Below, piece after piece: positions 1-9,678 of a DNA stretch of 64,000 nt. Made by a program: the position numbers and the translations under genes. A model generated the notes under the pieces. That model did not search any database. It was not told the DNA's origin and saw only the letters and a program-made list of their open reading frames with translations. The DNA is taken from assembly GCA_947646735.1 (NCBI GenBank), contig CANTFK010000982.1:1-64000 (forward strand). Reading direction: 5' to 3'. Position 1 is the first letter of the stretch; each line of letters opens with the position of its first letter. The stretch comes from Peronospora farinosa. Taxonomy: Eukaryota; Oomycota; Peronosporomycetes; Peronosporales; Peronosporaceae.

Positions 1-150
1 GAAGTAGGGGTCAAGAAGAATGTCGAGGTCACAGTGACCGGCTTTCATCCCTTCCAGGACCTTCTCAAGTACGTCCATCCAAGCCCTCACCGCCTTGGCC
101 CGCCGTTTCTTCCTCGCATTGGACAGCCGAGAGGCGTATTGGCTCTTTGT
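1..150 (-). pseudogene. OG-D antisense ORF, C-terminal part (partial)
   Basis: Read on the minus strand, this stretch gives an open segment with NARKKRRAKAVRAWMDV followed by GMKAGHCDLDILLDPYF. It aligns with the OG-C antisense ORF, which has NARMKRRSRATRAWRVV and GMSKGHCDLDIFLDPFF. The upstream part (150-342) is broken by stops and frame changes. The ORF runs opposite to gag-pol, between the chromodomain region and the 3' LTR. Protein-level conservation between two diverged families argues that it was once a real gene. No known domain is recognised and the function is unknown. Confidence 0.55.
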
Positions 151-705
151 ACGGAGTTCGGAGAAAAAAGGAAGTCGGTGTCGGTCTTCCCATAGACTCT
201 GGCGTGACGCGTCGACGTAATTATCCTTGGAGCTTCACGAGGTCACTGAACCAGCCGGACACTGAGAAAGAAATAGGTGTTTCGGTCACGACCCCCTGGG
301 CCCAAGGACGTGAGTCCATCAGAAGCTGACGTTGAGAGTCCTTCATGAGGCCTTCGCTCCAGATTGGGGGCTTCGGGGCTTCTGGTCTTCAGAAGCACCC
401 ACTGGAAGCGATACCTTGGACCAAAGGTCCTCTGGCGTCAGCTGAGTGATAACGAGGGCCCCTACCTGGGAAATCGACCAGGGAGCAACGTCTTCCGCGG
501 CGAACGTGCTGGTTTTTCGCATAACCAGTAAGGGAAGAGCCGTGGATGTTACGGTCGGGGGGATCATCACGGGCGGGACCCTGGCTGGCAGGACCCTCAG
601 GTGTTGGTGCAGGATCCTCGCTGCTGGGGCCCCTGCCACCGGGACCCTTAGATGTGGGTGCAGGATCCTTGCCGCTGAAACCCTTGGAAGGTGGTGCTGG
701 ACTGT
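1..705 (+). mobile_element. OG-D Gypsy element, 3' internal end (partial)
   Basis: This is the last internal stretch of a plus-strand Gypsy element of family OG-D, cut off by the window start and ending at the LTR that begins near 706. It is assigned because positions 1-150 read on the minus strand give a protein segment matching the antisense ORF of OG-C at 41371-42012 (shared GHCDLDI, LDP and NAR-KRR motifs). Positions 590-700 hold two imperfect copies of a unit containing GGTGCAGGATCCT. The long minus-strand ORF at 343-1206 runs into the LTR and is low-complexity, so I do not call it a gene. Confidence 0.6.
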
Positions 706-3427
706 TGTGGAGCGGGGTTCACAAAATATTGATGTGATCCCAACTCTCCACTGGCGCCCAGACAACCGACTATCGGACGGGGGTACTCCGTTTCCGTGCA
801 ACTTTCCTTCCTCACCTTGTGTACCCGTCGGTAGGGCGGGTAGCACTCTTCTCGGTGGACTTGAGTCGATGCTGAACTTAACCGTGTTTGGGATAGGTTG
901 GGGGTCGACCGTGCGGAAATCTTCGCGCGGTCGAGGGATTCTTGTAGGTGCTCTATCCGAGTCACCCTGACCTCTCTTGAGATCGCCTTGTCCAAAATGT
1001 AGATACTTGATCCACCTGATATACCTGATCTTCTGACCACTTGAGCCGTTTCGCGATCTTGTACCTTGTCCTTTTTCTTGTTGTGCTGCGTCCAATCGAA
1101 GGGGGAGTTGTTTGTTTTGAGAATTCGTGTAACCCCTGGACAAACAATCCAGGGATATCACTTGTGTCGAGGCGTGGCAAATGCTCTTGAGTCGTCGGGG
1201 GGCCAAAGTTATCCCACCCGGAAGAAAAGCTTGCGTGTCTTAGAAGTAAACTCAAACTCTGTTTAATGTTAACCAATCACATACCAAAACCTACGAATCT
1301 GCCTATCTGTAGACTAGGATCTACTGCCATGTGTTGCCCTTTTGGAAAAATTAGATCTCAATGTGTGGACCACATATATCGGATCGCTATGACGGATCGC
1401 GGTCACGGATCGCTATGACGGATCGCGATGACGGATCGCTATGACGGATCGCTATGACGGATCGCTATGACGGATCGCTATGACGGATCGCGGTCGACGG
1501 ATCGCTATGACGGATCGCTGTGACGGATCGCGGTGACGGATCGCTATGACGGATCGCGGTCACGGATCGCTATGGCGGATCGCGGTGACGGATCGCTATG
1601 ACGGATCGCGGTCGACGGATCGCTATGTCGGATCGTGGTCACGGATCGCTGTGACGGATCGCGGTCACGGATCGCTATGGCGGATCGCGGTCGACGGATC
1701 GCGGTGACGGATCGCTATGGTAGATCGCGGTGACGGATCGCTGTGACGGATCGCTGTGACAGATCGCGGTGACGGATCGCTATGACGGATCGCGGTCGAC
1801 GGATCGCTATGAGCGGATCGTGGTCACGGATCGCTATGACGGATCGCGGTCACGGATCGCTATGGCGGATCGCGGTCACGGATCGCGGTGACGGATCGCT
1901 ATGGCAGATCGCGGTGACGGATCGCGGTCGACGGATCGCTATGGCAGATCGCGGTCACGGATCGCTATGACAGATCGCTATGGCAGATCGCTATGACGTA
2001 TCGCGGTTACGGATCGCTATGGCGGATCGCGGTCACGGATCGCTATGACGGATCGCGGTCACGGTTCGCTACGACGAATTGCGGTCGATGGATCGTGGTG
2101 ACGGATCGCCATGGCAGATAGCGGTCGACGGATTGCTATGGCAGATCGCGGTCACGGATCGCTATGACGGATCGCGGTGACGGATCGCTGTGACGGATCG
2201 CGATGACGGATCGCTATGGCGGATCGCGATGGACGGATAGCTATTGAAGATCGCGGTGACGGATCGCTATGACGGATCGCGGTCAGGGATCGCTATGACG
2301 GATCGCTATGGCAGATCGCGGTCGACGGATCGCTATGACGGATCGCGGTCACGGATACCGCTATGACGGATCGCTATGACGGATCACTATGACGAATCGC
2401 TATGGCGGATCGCGATCGACGGATCGCTATGACGTATCGCGGTTACGGATCGCTATGGCGGATCGCGGTCACGGATCGCTATGACGGATCGCGGTCACGG
2501 ATCGCGGTCAGGGATCGCTATGGCAGATAGCGGTCGACGGTTCGCTATGGCAGATCGCGGTCACGGATCGCTATGACGGATCGCGGTGACGGATCGCTGT
2601 GACGGATCGCGATGACGGATCGCTATGGCGGATCGCGATCGACTGATAGCTATGGAAGATCGCGGTGAGGGATCGCTATGACTGATCGCGGTCACGGATC
2701 GCTATGGCAGATCGCGGTGACGGATCGCGGTCGATGGATCGCTATGACGGATCGCGGTCACGGATCGCTATGACGGATCGCGGTCACGGATCGCTATGAC
2801 GGATCGCTTTGGCAGATCGTGGTCGACGGATCGCTATGACGGATCGTGATGACGGATCGTGGTCGTCGGATCGCGGTCGATCTACAAGGTGTAAACCACA
2901 TTTAATATTGGGCGATCCTCACTTTGCGAATTAATGCTCATTCGCTTCTCCACAGTCGCAATCCACACTTTTCGAAGTTACACTATTCCACATTCACGTA
3001 TAATCCTTTTATAATCAATCCATCTAATTGGATCAACCGGTACTGGAATCAAGTATAGTCCTATTCCATGATTATTCAATATAATTCGGAAATTTGATCC
3101 ATGCCATATATCTTCATCTTAAGTATGTTTCAATCCATATCATCATCGTCATCGATACCATTGATCCCTTCTTCCTTCATTTTATTAAACAAGTGAATAA
3201 ACCATCTTGGATCAACGGTACCTTTCCATTCGATCTTCCATGAATTAATCTACTTCACCACACCCAATAAGTTATTTTAGTAAGTGACTTAATGGGTAAA
3301 AGGGATCCAACCGTTATAAGAAAGGAATCCAACCGTTATGAGAAAGGGATCCAGCCATTATGAGAAAGGGATCCAGCCCTTATGAAAAGGGATCCAGCCG
3401 TTATGGGAAAGTGATGCAACCGTTATG
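706..3427 (+). repeat. OG-D LTR enlarged by an internal satellite
   Basis: The left end (TGTGGAGCGGGG, then a motif containing ACTCTCCACTGGCGC) matches the left end of the solo LTR at 20822. The segment at 1260-1375 matches 21360-21475, and 2890-3420 matches 21930-22430, including the repeated phrase GGGATCCAACCGTTATG. The LTR is about 2.7 kb here against 1.69 kb for the solo copy; most of the difference is the tandem array at 1379-2884. The right edge abuts only the last dozen or so bases of the OG-B 3' LTR, so the exact boundary (3420-3430) is uncertain. Confidence 0.65.
1379..2884. repeat. 13-bp GATC minisatellite array inside an LTR
   Basis: About 1.5 kb of near-continuous tandem copies of a roughly 13-bp unit, GGATCGCTATGAC, with recurrent variants CGGTCAC, CTGTGAC, CGATGAC and a 14-bp form containing GTCGACGG. 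Variants alternate rather than forming blocks. ORFs read through it (for example 1782-1970) are translations of the repeat. The solo OG-D LTR at 20822-22509 has a shorter, more degenerate GGATCGCGGTCTACCTT array in the same place (about 21520-21890). Confidence 0.9.
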
Positions 3428-3538
3428 CTTACCCCGTTACATCACCCCCCCTCAACCAACAGTCACATTAGTGACTGTTTAGTGACTATGGGAAAGGAGC
3501 ACTTGTTAAATTTTCTTTTAATCCAACAATTTTACGCT

Positions 3539-5203
3539 ATGACTAAGTCACTGCGCGTCGCTGCTAAGGCAGCTAAGAGCTCGGCTGCACGCCTGTGTGC
3601 AGCCGCTACTGAGGCATCACAGACTCAGCCAGTAGACACATTAGTGTCTGCTGGAAGTCAACATCAGCCTGCAACTCTTGTTGCAGGTTTACGTGACGCT
3701 TCGCCACGTGAATATGTTGATACCCAGAGTTAGTCGTTGACTACTCTGGCGAGTTGATGACGTATCCGACTCAAAGCCACTTGTGTCACTCCCGGGCTCT
3801 CCCCGGGGTGATTCCTCGTCGTCGAATGTTACGAAGAGGGATCTTGGTACATTGAGTAAATCAATGTACCATTAAATGTTCGGGTCGTCTGATGAATCAG
3901 ACGAATCGCCAAACGAGTCGAAGGATAGTGACTCGGGTGGGGACCGTAAGGGGGATTCAGTGCTTCTACTGACATCAATGCACGTGGTGTCGGTACTTCT
4001 GTTGACACCACGCAGGAGGCTTTAGACCGCAACGTATTGCGTCTAGCTCCTGATCGCAAGCCATGGATGCATCTGCTTGATCGTTGGTCTACAAAGACCA
4101 GCGAACGGTTCCCCATACCGTTGTCTGATGCGTCAAAGCTTCACGACCTTGACGCCAGTGCGAAGAATTCTCGCACTGAGAACGACTGTTACATCGATGT
4201 GTTTCTTGACCATCGATGGTATGGCCCACACAAGAAGCGTGAGGCTGACGCGTTCCTCCAATCTTGGAGCTAATCTATTACCAACGTCTTAAACGTTGGA
4301 AATGAGGCTTGATTTCAAAGACTTTATGCTAGCCGCAATAAGTTTGAAAAATGAAGCACGTCCGGTGCATGCTATCGTTTGCATCGGGCTATCTAGAGAG
4401 GCAGGACTAGTATGCCTCTCTTGGGGCAACCAATGCTTCGGGTGCCTGAGCATCTTGTCAAGAGCGCCTAAGGAGGCGTACCTCCTTGATGAGCCCTGGT
4501 GGAGGGCTCGCACCCCTTCTGAGATGCGTGAAGGAATTGCTACTTTGCAATCCCTTTAGGATCGCGCTGGGCGCTCGTTTTCCAATGGCCCTTCTTCATC
4601 TTCGGATGTCACTTGTCGTACTGTTTGACAAGGCCGAAAATGTCGGCCATCCTTTGGGCCCGAGGTTCCCAGCTATCCGCCGAAGGCGGATAACCACGCC
4701 AACGGACGAGATAACTCTTCCGACGTCCCTTCACCTCGCGGTGGCTTAGCAAACGTTCCACGAGGAAACGCTTCTCACCATGAGAGTTCACCAGCGGATT
4801 CGGTGGTCCGATTATTTCATCGGACTTGTCTGCTAAATTATACAGGTTTGCCTGTGTAACTCGTGAGCTGCGTTGTGATGTTGATCACGAACGGGATAAG
4901 CGTCGCCGCTTAGAGGACATTGTGCGACAGCTTGGGTTTGACCATGTGAAGTCTCGGGCAAACAATGCTGTCGCACTATTGGAAAATGAACGGCGACTTA
5001 ATTCTCTAAGTAACTAGCTGGCGACAGCTCGTCAGGAGATCGTCCAATATCATGGGACGATCTCATCTCTACACGACCAGGTATCGAATCTGGTTCGTGA
5101 CAACAAGAATCTGAAGGGGATTCTTGAGAGTAATGGCTATCTTCGTCGTTCGAAGAAGCCGCGTACTGAACGTACGGACGAAGACGTCCCACATAAAACG
5201 TAG
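3539..5203 (+). pseudogene. OG-B antisense coiled-coil ORF (decayed)
   Basis: This reading frame runs opposite to the OG-B gag-pol strand. One frame can be followed from ATG at 3539 to a stop at 5203, interrupted by many in-frame stops (3731-3733, 4271-4273, 5015-5017 and others). The N-terminus (MTKSLRVAAKAAKSS) is basic and Ala-rich. The C-terminal third (about 4826-5150) is a heptad-like, charged helix with segments such as RDKRRRLEDIVRQLG and ISSLHDQVSNLVRDNKNLK, followed by a basic tail. It overlaps the chromodomain and integrase-tail codons on the other strand and ends just beyond the FYVGRL motif. OG-A has an equivalent ORF. Function unknown. Confidence 0.55.
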
Positions 5204-6930
5204 GATGCGTACGCATCCTGCGTGGCAACTCGATCGTGTATGCGTTGCCTAGTTGGCGCAATACACGAAACGGGCCGATGTACTTGGGAACAATTTATTG
5301 CTGCCACGTTGGTCACTACATGTTTAGGTAGGTTTACTGTTGACAGTAAAAGTAAATCACCTTTAATAAATGTCTGAGCATTTGCCCTTACATTATTGTC
5401 TGCGTTTCGCTTTTGCTTGTCCACCGCTTCTGCGATGAAGTCTTGCACGAAACGGACTACCTCTTTACGAGTTAGCAGGATATCCTCGGCTGACTTCTTG
5501 CTTTTGGCTGTAGTACATTGTGAATGCACTGCAGCGATATCTGCTACTAAATCACCGAGAAGATTACTGTTCTCACTTGTGATACCTCTAACGATGCTGA
5601 CGTCGTTAGCATCATCATAAGTAAGAACGCCATCGCTTTTGCTTTCTTCACCGAAGTCGAATGGTACGACTTCGGTTACTTTCGCGTCGACCATAACGTC
5701 GTCGCGTGATGAGCAAGAGCCAAATTGGTTCTCGCTCGAGCGAGTCCTTCCCCCCTTATTTAGGATCACCCTCTACTATAGTGAGGACACATGGATGGTG
5801 AAGGACATTCACGTAGAATGGTGTATGTGTCGTGAACGCATGCACCGATTTGATCATGGCGAGTTCGACCATCGACAAAAGCTTACTTCAACTCGTAAAC
5901 GAGTGGACATAACCTCGAAGTATCTCTTCGAGGACGCGATTGGCACGTTCTTTCTGACCATCGGTTTCTGGACGGTCAGAAGTAGACATAGTAAGCCGTG
6001 TTCCAAGTATTTGAATTACGGAACGCCTAAATTCAATCATGAACCGGGGGCCCCTATCGAACACAAGTTCACGGGGTAAACCGTGCAATAGAAAGATTGT
6101 ATCGATAAACACACGAGCACAGCCCTCTGCTATAATCGACTTAGGTACAGCAACAAGATGTACCATCTTGCTGAACCTGTCTACAAACACGAGAACACCA
6201 TTATTCCCGTAAACGTCTTTGGGGAACCCAAACACGAAGTCCATTGATACGGACTCCCAGCACTCTGCCGGAACAGGTAGAGGCTGCAACGGTGCACGGA
6301 GTGAAGGACTAGGCCTCACTCGTTGACACACCTCGCAAGCACGCACGTACTTGCGCACAAACTTATACTGGCGTGGCCAGTAAGAGTCGCGACTGACCGT
6401 GAGGTAAGTCTTCTCACGGCCGCGATGCCCACTTATTGGTGCATCGTGACATGCAAACGTGATCCGTAACCTGAGATCATGTTGTGGCGGTACAACGACA
6501 CGAGGCGTGTCGTTGTTGACGGCTGTGTAGTACAGTAAGCCGTTCCGCTGGGTGTATCGATCGAGAGAAGATCGATACATGGCAGGCAAGCGCTTCTTAG
6601 CTTGCATGGATGGGTCCTTGAGGTACTCCATCAGGTGTACAAGATCATTATCTTGTGCGCATCCCTTTCTAATGTCGTCGAGTAAACTCGATGACAAGAC
6701 GCTGGTACTCAGCGTGGCGACAGGTGGTGTTCAAATCACTATCGGATTGCACAGTCGGCTCTAGGTCAGACCGACATAAAAGAGCATCGGTGACGACGTT
6801 TAGTCGTCCCGGTTAATACCTTACGGAGAAGTTTTACTCCGCGAAGAACGACAATCATCTCGCTATTCGTTGCGAGAGGTGTGGACTGCCTACAGCCGTG
6901 CGTAATGCGCATGGCCTGTATGCACTATGA
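4609..6930 (-). pseudogene. OG-B pol remnant: RNase H end, integrase, chromodomain
   Basis: Reading downward, 6930-6700 gives the end of RNase H (LRTAVGSPHLSQRIAR and NVVTDAL), with stops. The best-preserved part, 6697-5888, is the integrase. Its zinc-binding half is HDAPISGHRGREKT then CEVCQR, and its catalytic core has SMDFVFGFP, a region equivalent to the second Asp (FDRGPRF) and the Glu-bearing ETDGQKERANR. The integrase tail follows in 5769-4998 with HPTFYVGRLRPY (about 5220-5180). A chromodomain lies at 4791-4609 (KRFLVERLL, then YLVRWRGYPPSADSWEP). Several frameshifts separate the pieces. Chromodomains of this type are thought to steer integration to modified histones. Confidence 0.8.
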
Positions 6931-6938
6931 ACTTCGAT

Positions 6939-8165
6939 CTATAAGGTGATAAGGTATACCTCACCACTGGGAGCGGCAACACACAGTGATTGTGTGTTGG
7001 GAGCAACCTTCGTCAGAAGTCCCTCCAACTCTGTTGACGTAGCTGGATCAGTAGGGCAATCCACCCCTAGTGACCCCGACCGTTTTTTTGATGGTCCACC
7101 ACATTGTTGCGATTTTGCAACAGTGCGGGACATACGTCTCTGGCCCTTCTTGGGAGACGGTCGATTTTCACTACAAGTGTTACGAGACACTGGGCGTGGG
7201 GCACTACACTCATAAGCGTAGTGGCCCAACTTCTGACAGCGATTGCACTTTTGCACTCGCTTGTACCCTGGAGAGCGAGGTCGCTCGATATTGACATAGG
7301 AGAGGTCTATTGGCTCTGGATATCCGCCCTCCTATCGCCTCGGTGTACGATAAGATCCCAAGTGGACGTGAGCCGGTTGTAGGCTAAAGTCCTCCTGTTC
7401 CGCTGCAGAGATCGCTTGGTCCAGCGATTCTAGTTCCAAGCGGAACAGGTGGGTCTTGACAGGACAATCTGTCAGACCCTTGATGAACACAGTAACGTGC
7501 GTGTGTTCATCGATTGGGTTGAGCACGATACAGCTATCGAGGTATCGTACGTGTTGGGCGTAAGCGTGTATATCACGCTTATCCTGTTTCAAATCCAGGA
7601 GCTCAGCCCGAGCCCTGCATTCGGCGCCAGGCGGTTCAAACGTGTGTTTGAGCCGCGCCTTGAAGACATCATACGTTGAATAAACGTATGGGTCGTGCAG
7701 TTTGAGCCCTACGGACCAAGCTTTGGCACGTCCTGCCAAGTTCGACATGGCGAACTTGACCTTCATCGCATCGTCATCGATGCGACGAGCCTCAATGGCA
7801 TCGTCGAGCTCGACGAACCATCTTAACAAGAAGTCGCTTTCGACTGCCTTGTACTTGGAGACATCAATCTTCAAGGACTCGGGTCGACGTGTATACGTCG
7901 ACCCGGCAGTAGCAGCACTAGCCTGCTGTTGTCTCAACAGTTCAGACTGTTGAGCACCCTGCTGCATCAACAAGTCAGCTTGTTGAGCGCCTTGTTCTCT
8001 CAACAGTTCAACCTGCTGAGAACCTTGCTCCTCTAGCAAGGTGAGTTTCTTTACAACTTCGTCAAGATCATGTTGTATGAACTTGGCGATGGTTGCGTGT
8101 TGGTCGTCTCCGCTAAGAGAGAGCAACATGGCACCAACGGCAGGGTTGCCGATGGTTTCAGCCAT
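6939..8165 (-). pseudogene. OG-B gag
   Basis: The main open frame is 8165-7332 (277 aa). It starts with MAETIGNPAVGAMLLSL, continues with a Gln-rich coiled stretch built of LLEEQGSQQ / LLREQGAQQ / LLMQQGAQQ units, and then a retrotransposon gag capsid-like domain (SDFLLRWFVELDDAIEA, LAGRAKAW). A second frame, 7256-6939, carries a zinc knuckle CNRCQKLGHYAYEC (C-x2-C-x4-H-x4-C), so a frameshift separates capsid and nucleocapsid. Gag forms the virus-like particle that packages element RNA. Sequence 6939-6930 jumps straight into RNase H, marking the internal deletion. Confidence 0.75.
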
Positions 8166-8276
8166 ATTCTGAACCGCATTCCATTCGAGATCACTTAAAT
8201 GGCAAAAATTATCATATGCTGATTCCCATAGCGGTTGGTGCAGTGGTCGCTGAACAGACCACGAAGTGTTACCAGG

Positions 8277-8483
8277 TGTAAAGAGCCATACTGATAGCGG
8301 TATAGTCTACTTTTACTGATGAAAGTTAAAGCAGGTGCTTTAGAACCTTTCTCACACAAAGAGGCAGAGGAAGCTTATCAACTCAACAAGTGCTTAGTTG
8401 AGAAGGAAAAGATAACTGTATTTAATATAGCTAAACTATCTAGAAAGGCTAAATCATCAATAAACTTGACTTAACTATATTAA
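8277..8483 (-). repeat. OG-B 5' LTR, truncated
   Basis: Begins (plus strand) with TGTAAAGAGCC directly after ACCAGG, which on the minus strand is the likely primer-binding site CCTGGTAACACTTCG. It matches 49187-49400 closely, including the stretch TGAAAGTTAAAGC and GCTTATCAACTCAACAAG. Similarity stops near 8480, where OG-D RNase H sequence begins; the complete LTR (49187-49649) is 463 bp. Confidence 0.75.
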
Positions 8484-9678
8484 ACGTTTGGATCTGATAG
8501 CGAAACTAGGGGAAGAATTATCATTTGTGGCGACTCCAACCTAGTGATTCGACAGATGCGGGATGAAATCGATTGCAAGGCTCCTGGACTGCAGTTGCTA
8601 CGACAGAAAGCAATGGAGAAGCTTCGATCATGGCCGATCCATGAGTTCTTACATATGAAGCGCGACTGGAACCAAAGTGCAGATCGACTGGCGAGTACTT
8701 CTTTGCAGCAGGAAAAAGTGTGATCATCACTTCGGGAAGGAGATCGCCAAGATCTCATTAACCTCAATAGACTGGATGAGTTGTTGAAGTCGAAGCATAC
8801 CGAATCGATGGTTAATGCTGCTGCGATTACCAGATCAACTAGGAGAAGACGTCAACCACCCGAGATTTTGCAAGTAGAATTTGTGCAGCATATGCGAAGT
8901 GAACGTATACGACAAGCTCAAGATGAGGAATGTTGGATCGCTAACCTAAAGATTTTTCTAATCGGTGATATAAAAATTTCAGTATGGAAGAAGCGAAGTT
9001 ATGCGCCAAGATTGCAAGTAATTACGAAGTGGATGAAAGCAATCTTCGATTTTTTTGCCCAAGAGCTGTGAGAAATTCGGAAGATCGCGATGAAATTGCT
9101 CGTTTGGTGATGCCAGAAACTCTTCAGCAAGATAATCTGCATCACTACCATGCCAGTCTGGATGGATGGAACCAGGAGATCGGCAGGACGTATCAACGGA
9201 TCCGATCTCGTTTTCATTGGAGAGGCTTGTATCGCAGTGTACAACGATATGTGAGCGAATGCACTGACTGCGAGACTGGAAAAGGACGTCTTGTTATTAA
9301 TGGAGAGTCTCCGGGAAATTTACAAGCTACTTATCCGTTCCAGATTATTGCCATGGATCATATTCCATCGCTGCCTAGATCTTTTAAAGGCAACACTGAA
9401 TTATTGGTCTGGGTCGATCTATTTGCGGGCTATGTGGTTTCCAAGGCGAGCAAATCTAGAACATCTCAAACGATCGCCTAGAATTACGAGGAGTGTGTCT
9501 TTCGACGATTCGGTGCGAGTGAAGCGATACGGCACGATCGGAAACCTACATTTATGTCAGATTTTTTCCGTGCGTTCAATCGACTTATTAAGCAAAAGCA
9601 AAGAGCGACCATGGCATATCGCCCTCAAGCAAGTGGGAATGCTGAACCTATGGTTCAGACATTAACCCGAGAGATTTG
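8484..9678 (+). pseudogene. OG-D pol fragment: RNase H end to integrase
   Basis: The plus strand first reads as the C-terminal RNase H region (IICGDSNLVIRQMRDEI, MKRDWNQSADRLAS) with a stop near 8720. It then gives an integrase: LHHYHASLDGWNQEIGRTY with CTDCETGKGR (zinc-binding half), IIAMDHIPSLPRS (first Asp region), IRHDRKPTFMSDFFRAF and a degraded PQASGNAEPMVQ (Glu region). An in-frame TAG lies at 9479-9481. The protein is a close relative of OG-C pol (39533-40458). Positions 8484-8975 are an inverted near-copy of 9679-10170. Confidence 0.75.

Larger units (their letters stand above)
3428..8483 (-). mobile_element. OG-B Gypsy element, deletion derivative
   Basis: Minus-strand chromodomain Gypsy element. 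The internal region runs from 8276 down to 3442, with a purine tract (complement of 3442-3455) next to the 3' LTR, of which only the final ACCCCGTTACA (3431-3441) remains. The 5' LTR starts at 8277 and is cut near 8483 by OG-D sequence. The order on the minus strand is gag, zinc knuckle, then directly the C-terminal end of RNase H, integrase and chromodomain. Protease, reverse transcriptase and most of RNase H are missing, so the copy is non-autonomous. A second fragment of the family lies at 49033-49649. Confidence 0.8.

Noticed and set aside
343..1206. 287-aa minus-strand ORF
   Set aside because: It crosses from the internal end into the LTR, is low-complexity and Pro/Arg-rich, and has no counterpart of similar length in the solo OG-D LTR.
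1379..2884. CRISPR-like array
   Set aside because: The units are ~13 bp and contiguous, without unique spacers; this is a minisatellite.
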